From Hippopus hippopus (Eukaryota; Mollusca; Bivalvia; Cardiida; Cardiidae), in the NCBI GenBank assembly GCA_946811185.2, contig OX328099.1, positions 14,907,859-14,971,858 of the forward strand: a stretch of DNA of 64,000 nucleotides. Reading direction: 5' to 3'. Made by a program: the position numbers and the translations under genes. The notes beneath the pieces are model-generated. The model was not told the DNA's origin. It did no database searches and worked only from the letters and a program-made list of their open reading frames with translations. Positions 53,001 through 59,000 of the stretch are shown piece after piece (the first letter of the stretch is position 1; every line of letters starts with the position of its first letter).

Positions 53001-56000
53001 AGTCGATACTTTTTGCAAATGTATTAAACCCCATTTTTTACAGAGCATTACTCATTTATACTTGCCTTTACATTAATCACAGTCAAGAAATAACAAGCAC
53101 GGATACATCGTAACGCAGTTACCCATGAAGAATACCATCATAGACTTTTGGCGTCTAATCCACGATCACCGCTCATCGATCATTCTTGCATTGAACGCAC
53201 CTGACGAGGATCAGGATGTAAGTATTATATACGATTATCATGATATTTCATATTGTCACAATGTTTTCTCAGCCCGGCCGGTTAGCTAAGTGGTTAGTGT
53301 ATTTAGTTCTAGACCTTGTGGTTGCGGGTTCCATACCCGGTTGAGGCAAACTTTCTTTCCGGCGATTTTTCGCCTCTCACTTCTGATGCATGTGAGAAGA
53401 GTAGTCAGTGGCTTGGAAAGAAAGTTGGGTTACTACTGGTGTGAGAAAGCCGGGAAATTAATGGGTAGGTGCACTGACCGCTGTGATATGACCTAAGCTG
53501 TTAAAACGACGTTAAACTCCAATACAAACAAACAATGTTTTCGAACGCTGACTTTTGCAGGGGTGTGGAAAGACGTCACCACCATAACCTTTCGGTACCT
53601 CATAAGTTATTACCGATCTTCAGCCAGAGTTACACAAAGTGACCTGTTCAGGACCAAGATATAAATACAACATTGATCAGAATGTCTCTTTTTTCCACAT
53701 TGTTTTGTCACACTCGTCGGTAATATACCGGGCTTGAAACCAGAGGGCGCTGTTTAGAATCCTTAGCTCGGCCAATTTCTTTCTGAGGTTTGATGATAGT
53801 AACGGCGACAGATTTCATTCCGGTCTCACCGCTGATCACCGTTTTAACGATTGTTACGTAGGAAACCAGTCACTGGCCTGGGAAGAATATTGTGCAAAAA
53901 ACAGATAAAATAAACTTCAGGGAGGCATGAATAGGTGCACTAGTCGCCGCTATATATTTGATATAATGTTGAGAACGGCGCCTAGCACCATACAAACAAA
54001 CAAACACAATTCCGTTATGTGCGTTGTTGATTTTATATAGATGTTGATCAAAATATTTATCATTTGCCTCTATTTTGCATTGTTACTTTGTTTTCATTTA
54101 GGAGACATGCGCATGGTGGCCGTCTATCGGAGACAGTATAGCACTGGGACCTTTGGTTGTGGAGACACTGGCTGTTGAAACACCCTGTCAGGAAGTGACG
54201 GAGCGAACCTTCAGAATTATGCGAAAGGTTAGTTCACACTTTTAACCAGATATCTGCTCGACACAACTCGAGATGTTTTTGTTGGCATTGTATATCGAGA
54301 TCAGACTGCTCTGAAAGAGCAGAATGATCTTCGATCTGCACTTTAGTCTATTTTGTTGTGGAGAAGTGGTCGTAGAAATACCTCATCAAGTGGCGACCTA
54401 GAAAATTTTCAGAATAATGCGGACTGTGAATTGACGCATGTAGTCTACTTGAAACAGCTACAGTTGCTTTTGCGGACCGTTTAGATCAAGATCAGACTGC
54501 ACAGAACGTGCAGTCTGATCTTTGATCTATACTGTCCGCAATTTTGTTGTGGCAGCTGAATCGTCTAGCCAGCAGGCGACGGAGAGAACCAGAATGTATG
54601 CAAAAATGTACGATGACGCTATCATCTGTATGCTGATTTGAACTATTGCTTTTATTGCTGTTGTACTTGCACACAGTGTAGACCAAAGCCTCGTTGTGGC
54701 TCATTCTCCGAACCTCAAACAATGATATTCTAAGTCTAACATACTACTCTATATCCAGAATGTCATTTAGCTATCGATAACTTAACTCGGTACTTCCTTT
54801 GACAAATTTTGTAGTAGATTGCTCTGAAAGCACATTCGTAGAACATGTGTAATCATAATCAAAAAGAGATGAATACATTAATATATGTGAAAAGCATGTG
54901 GCAGGAATAAGAAGTGCACGTTACGGAAAAGACGTGTGCCACACCTACAGGCCATATTGAAACTGACTATGGTATCAGGAAAACTGCCCCCTAGAAAACT
55001 GGTGCCCCCCCTCCGGAAAACTGCCCCCCTGTTAATTTCCTTCCCTCAGGAAAACTGTGTCCTAGGAAAATTGCCCTCCCCTCCGGCATGTGTAACATTG
55101 TGATACTGATGTTGCTGATTATTATTTCATATTCATTGATTGAATTTATTCCACATAATTGCTTTGTTAATGACACATTTCTTGAAACTTTAAGATTGCA
55201 TTTGAAAGGTTTAACCCTGTTAAGGGAAACTAATTCCTTTAAAAGGTTTAATCCTATTAAAGTTAATTGATTGCTTTTCAGTATTTACTGTAAAAAAATT
55301 GCGCTTGAAACTGTACTGTAAACAATTAAAAATGCAATATAAATATAATTCGTGATAGAGATGATAGTATCAAAAAAGGAAAAAAAGATGTGTATATTTT
55401 CAAATTAGAAGATGCGCTAAATTAGAAATAAACGCAAAAAAAGTAAATTCACCATATCATTCCTGAAAAGTGCATTTTTCTTTATGTATGTTCCATTTTT
55501 TTATTGTTACTGTTAAAGTATTAGAACTAAAACAATGACATATTAAAATAAAAAAAATTATAGCAGGGATATCTATCACAATTTCTATCTGATTGATAGA
55601 ATTTGCCATCACCGCCTGAAGAGGCATGTAGATGAGCTACACATGAAAGGGTTGGCAGGGACAGTTTTCCGGGGGAGGGGGCAATTTTCCTAGGGGGCAG
55701 ATTTCCTGGGGGCAGTTTTCCGGGCGCAGTTTTCTTAGAACCGCTGTCAATAAATCCACGAAATTTGATAATAGTGTCACATTGCTTTCACTGTTTCAAC
55801 AGGGTGTGAAGGATTCCAAACTGGTTTATATGATTACATACAACGACTGGCTACCGGGAAAGTACCTGCCCGTGTCCATCGAGTCCTTCTTGGTGCTACA
55901 GGGGCGTGTCAATCTCTATCGTCAGTCCTTCCCAGACGCTCCCATCACAGTATTATGTTTGTGAGTATAACTATTTCACTACCATTTTCGCCTTACCTTA

Positions 56001-59000
56001 GGCAGCTTTTGCGGACGGCGTAGATCAAGATCAGATTGCACAAAACGTGCAGTCTGATTTTGAATCTACACCGTCCGCTACCTTATGTTAATCTTTTTTT
56101 TTGCCCAGAGTCGGCTTAAGGTCTACGGTCCCTAACTCTCAAATTAAAAGACGGAAGCTGCCGAGATCGGCCGAATAGTCTTTACGAAAACGTCGATATT
56201 ACATGATATTTACCGATGAGTTAGTGAGTCTACGCTCATATTAAAAGACGGAAGCTGCCGAGATTGGCTGAATAGCCTTTACGAAAACGTCGATGGTTAC
56301 CGATGAGTTAGGGGCCGTAGACCTTAAATCGCAACGAAATAAGAAATAATACTTTTAGACTTCGAGAAAGGTCGAATCCATTTACTTTGCAGGGAACGAG
56401 TTTTAAAAATCATTTTATTTCCTGGAAAAAAATGCAGCATACGACTTTGAAAACACCTTTGTAAAATATTTTCCTGTCTTCAAACCTTAAAGTAACAACA
56501 GCTGCCAAAAGTAAACAGTGCGGGTTTAAACATGTCTTTAAAATTTAAACCACATCATTCAAAAGTATGTAAGTTATTGTGAAAATGACAATCTGCTATT
56601 GTACGGTCGGTCCATTTGTTAGTCGCTGACGGAAAAATAAAATCTAGTACTGTTTTAAAAAGTTGCCAGGTCGCTCCATCCTAAAGTTGTTTAGTTTTTA
56701 CCTGATTTTAAAATTCGTTTTTCTGCCAGCGACTAATACTTGGACCGACAGTACACTAACACTGTCATCTTCACATCATAAACAAACTTTTAAATGGTAT
56801 GTTTCAAATTCAAATGCATTTTACCACTCCATTGTTTATTTTTTGCAGCTATAGGGCCTTTAAATTCATTCAGCAAGCGTTTTTAGGTTTAAATTTTATA
56901 CTGGTAAATCCACTTGAAGAGTTTTGACTTTTATATTGGTTTACTAAGTATATGTACGTTCTTCATCAAATGGCAATATAAGGCTTTGAAAATACCCTCG
57001 TAAAATATGAAAAATCAACATCAATTTATGTACAATCCTGTGTGAAACTATCCACTGTTTTAACTCTTTACCAGCGACAAAATTTAGTCCAAATTGAAAG
57101 CATTTGCAGACGAAAAAATAAATGTGACTCAACAATTGAAATTTTATTTGGAAAGGATAGAAAACATTGTGGGAAAAGGAGAAAATGCTGGTTACCAGCA
57201 TTTTCTCCTTTTCCCACAATGTTTTCAAAAGCTTTCTTTCTCAGGGTCGTTAAAAGTCGGGATTGTATAGTAAAGGGTTATCGACCCTGGAGAAGAAGCG
57301 CTTTTTAAAGCGTTGTTAAAAAAGGAAAAAATACTGGTAACTTTTACCTAATTTAAAGATAAAAAGTATCGTGTGAGCTACATCTACTTTGTCATTTGCA
57401 AGGGCTCATATTTTGGACAAGTCTAGAATTTTGTCCTTTGGTAATGAATTCATATATTAACCCACAGGCTGCTAAGCGCGACTCATTGACCTTTTGCGGA
57501 CAGTGCAGATCAAGATAAGACTGCACAGAATGTGCATTCTGATTTTGGATCTATACTGTCCGATAAGGATATATTTTTTTTTCAAAAAAATAAACTTAAA
57601 AAAAGCAACAATTTTGGTTTTTTTATTATTGGCTTGAAAGTTTCATGTAACCTTTTTAGCAGGTTACAGAGAAATCCTTGCAGCTAGAGAGAAAAAAAAA
57701 AAACCTGTTAAAACTTGAAAGTGTGTATAGTGTATATAAGTGTATAGCTCAGCTGTGTAAAGCAAAGATAAATTTCCAATATTTTTGGTGTAGGGGATAG
57801 AAAAAACACAGGGGATTTGTCCTCATTTAACACCGGAAACGACAACGATTGCTTCAAAGGCCTCCAAAACATGAGATCCATTTTCTATGGATCCGTCGTA
57901 ATCTGTGCAATCTTGCAGCCATCAGGGGCAACATGAAGAAATAAGAATGATACTAGTTCCATTAAAAAAAGGATGAAACTGTTTAAAAATTGGCTGAAAA
58001 CTGCCTGAAAACGAGTAGAGATGTATCTTTAAGGGTTAAAATAAATGAATATCATCATGGACAAAAAATTATCCTACTTGTTAAGCTGAGCTAGGCGTGA
58101 AAACAGCTTTATAAGCAAAACCCTCGTATCATTATCAGGGACGGCGTTATGTGTAGTGGTATATTTGTGGCCGCCAACAATGTGCTAGATCAGGTGGTGC
58201 AGGATAACGAGGTGGACATCTTTAATATTGTCCGACAACTGCAACAGCGGAGGCCGCAGTTTATCAAAAACAAGGTACGATACTCTTGATATTCTCTAGT
58301 CTCAAAACGGGTTGCCTCCTTTGTGTTTACATGTATGAGTTTGGCTTTGGAAGTAATTAACTCTTTACTACATAAAAGCATTTTAGACTCGTCTAAATTG
58401 AGAGCTTTTGCCAACGACAAGTTAAAAATAGGTCAAATGAAGATATTTACGTTTCAACAAGTAGAAAACATTGTGGGAAATGGAATGGTTGGTGAATAAG
58501 CCTTATGGTTTAAACTGATAAGAAAAGATCGTAAAAATGAAAAATGGAAAAGAAAGTATGAGCCGAGCTCTGTGAAAAGAGGGTTTAATGCATTTACAGA
58601 AATTATCGACCCAGGTCAGTCTGCGCAGTCCTCGCAGGCTAACATGGGAACAACTGTTTGCTATTGTTAAATTTTCTACATGTCAAAGGACCTTTGTACC
58701 TCCAGTTTCAGTCGATTGTCAAAAAAAATATAATTACTAATAAATGATGACTTGCTTGGTTTAACGCATCATGAAAATGTATTAAACCCCCTAAATGTGA
58801 ACACTAAAAAAATGATGAAAACGGCGTTAAAAGTCATACAATCAATCAAGCAATCGATCGATCGATCGATCAATCAATCAAGCAAGCAAGCAATCACAAC
58901 CAATCAATCAACCTGTAAATATCAATGATATCCATTCCACTCTTTATTGTGTCTTTTTTTTTTGTCTTTCTAGGACCAGTACCTGTTTATTTACCAAGCT

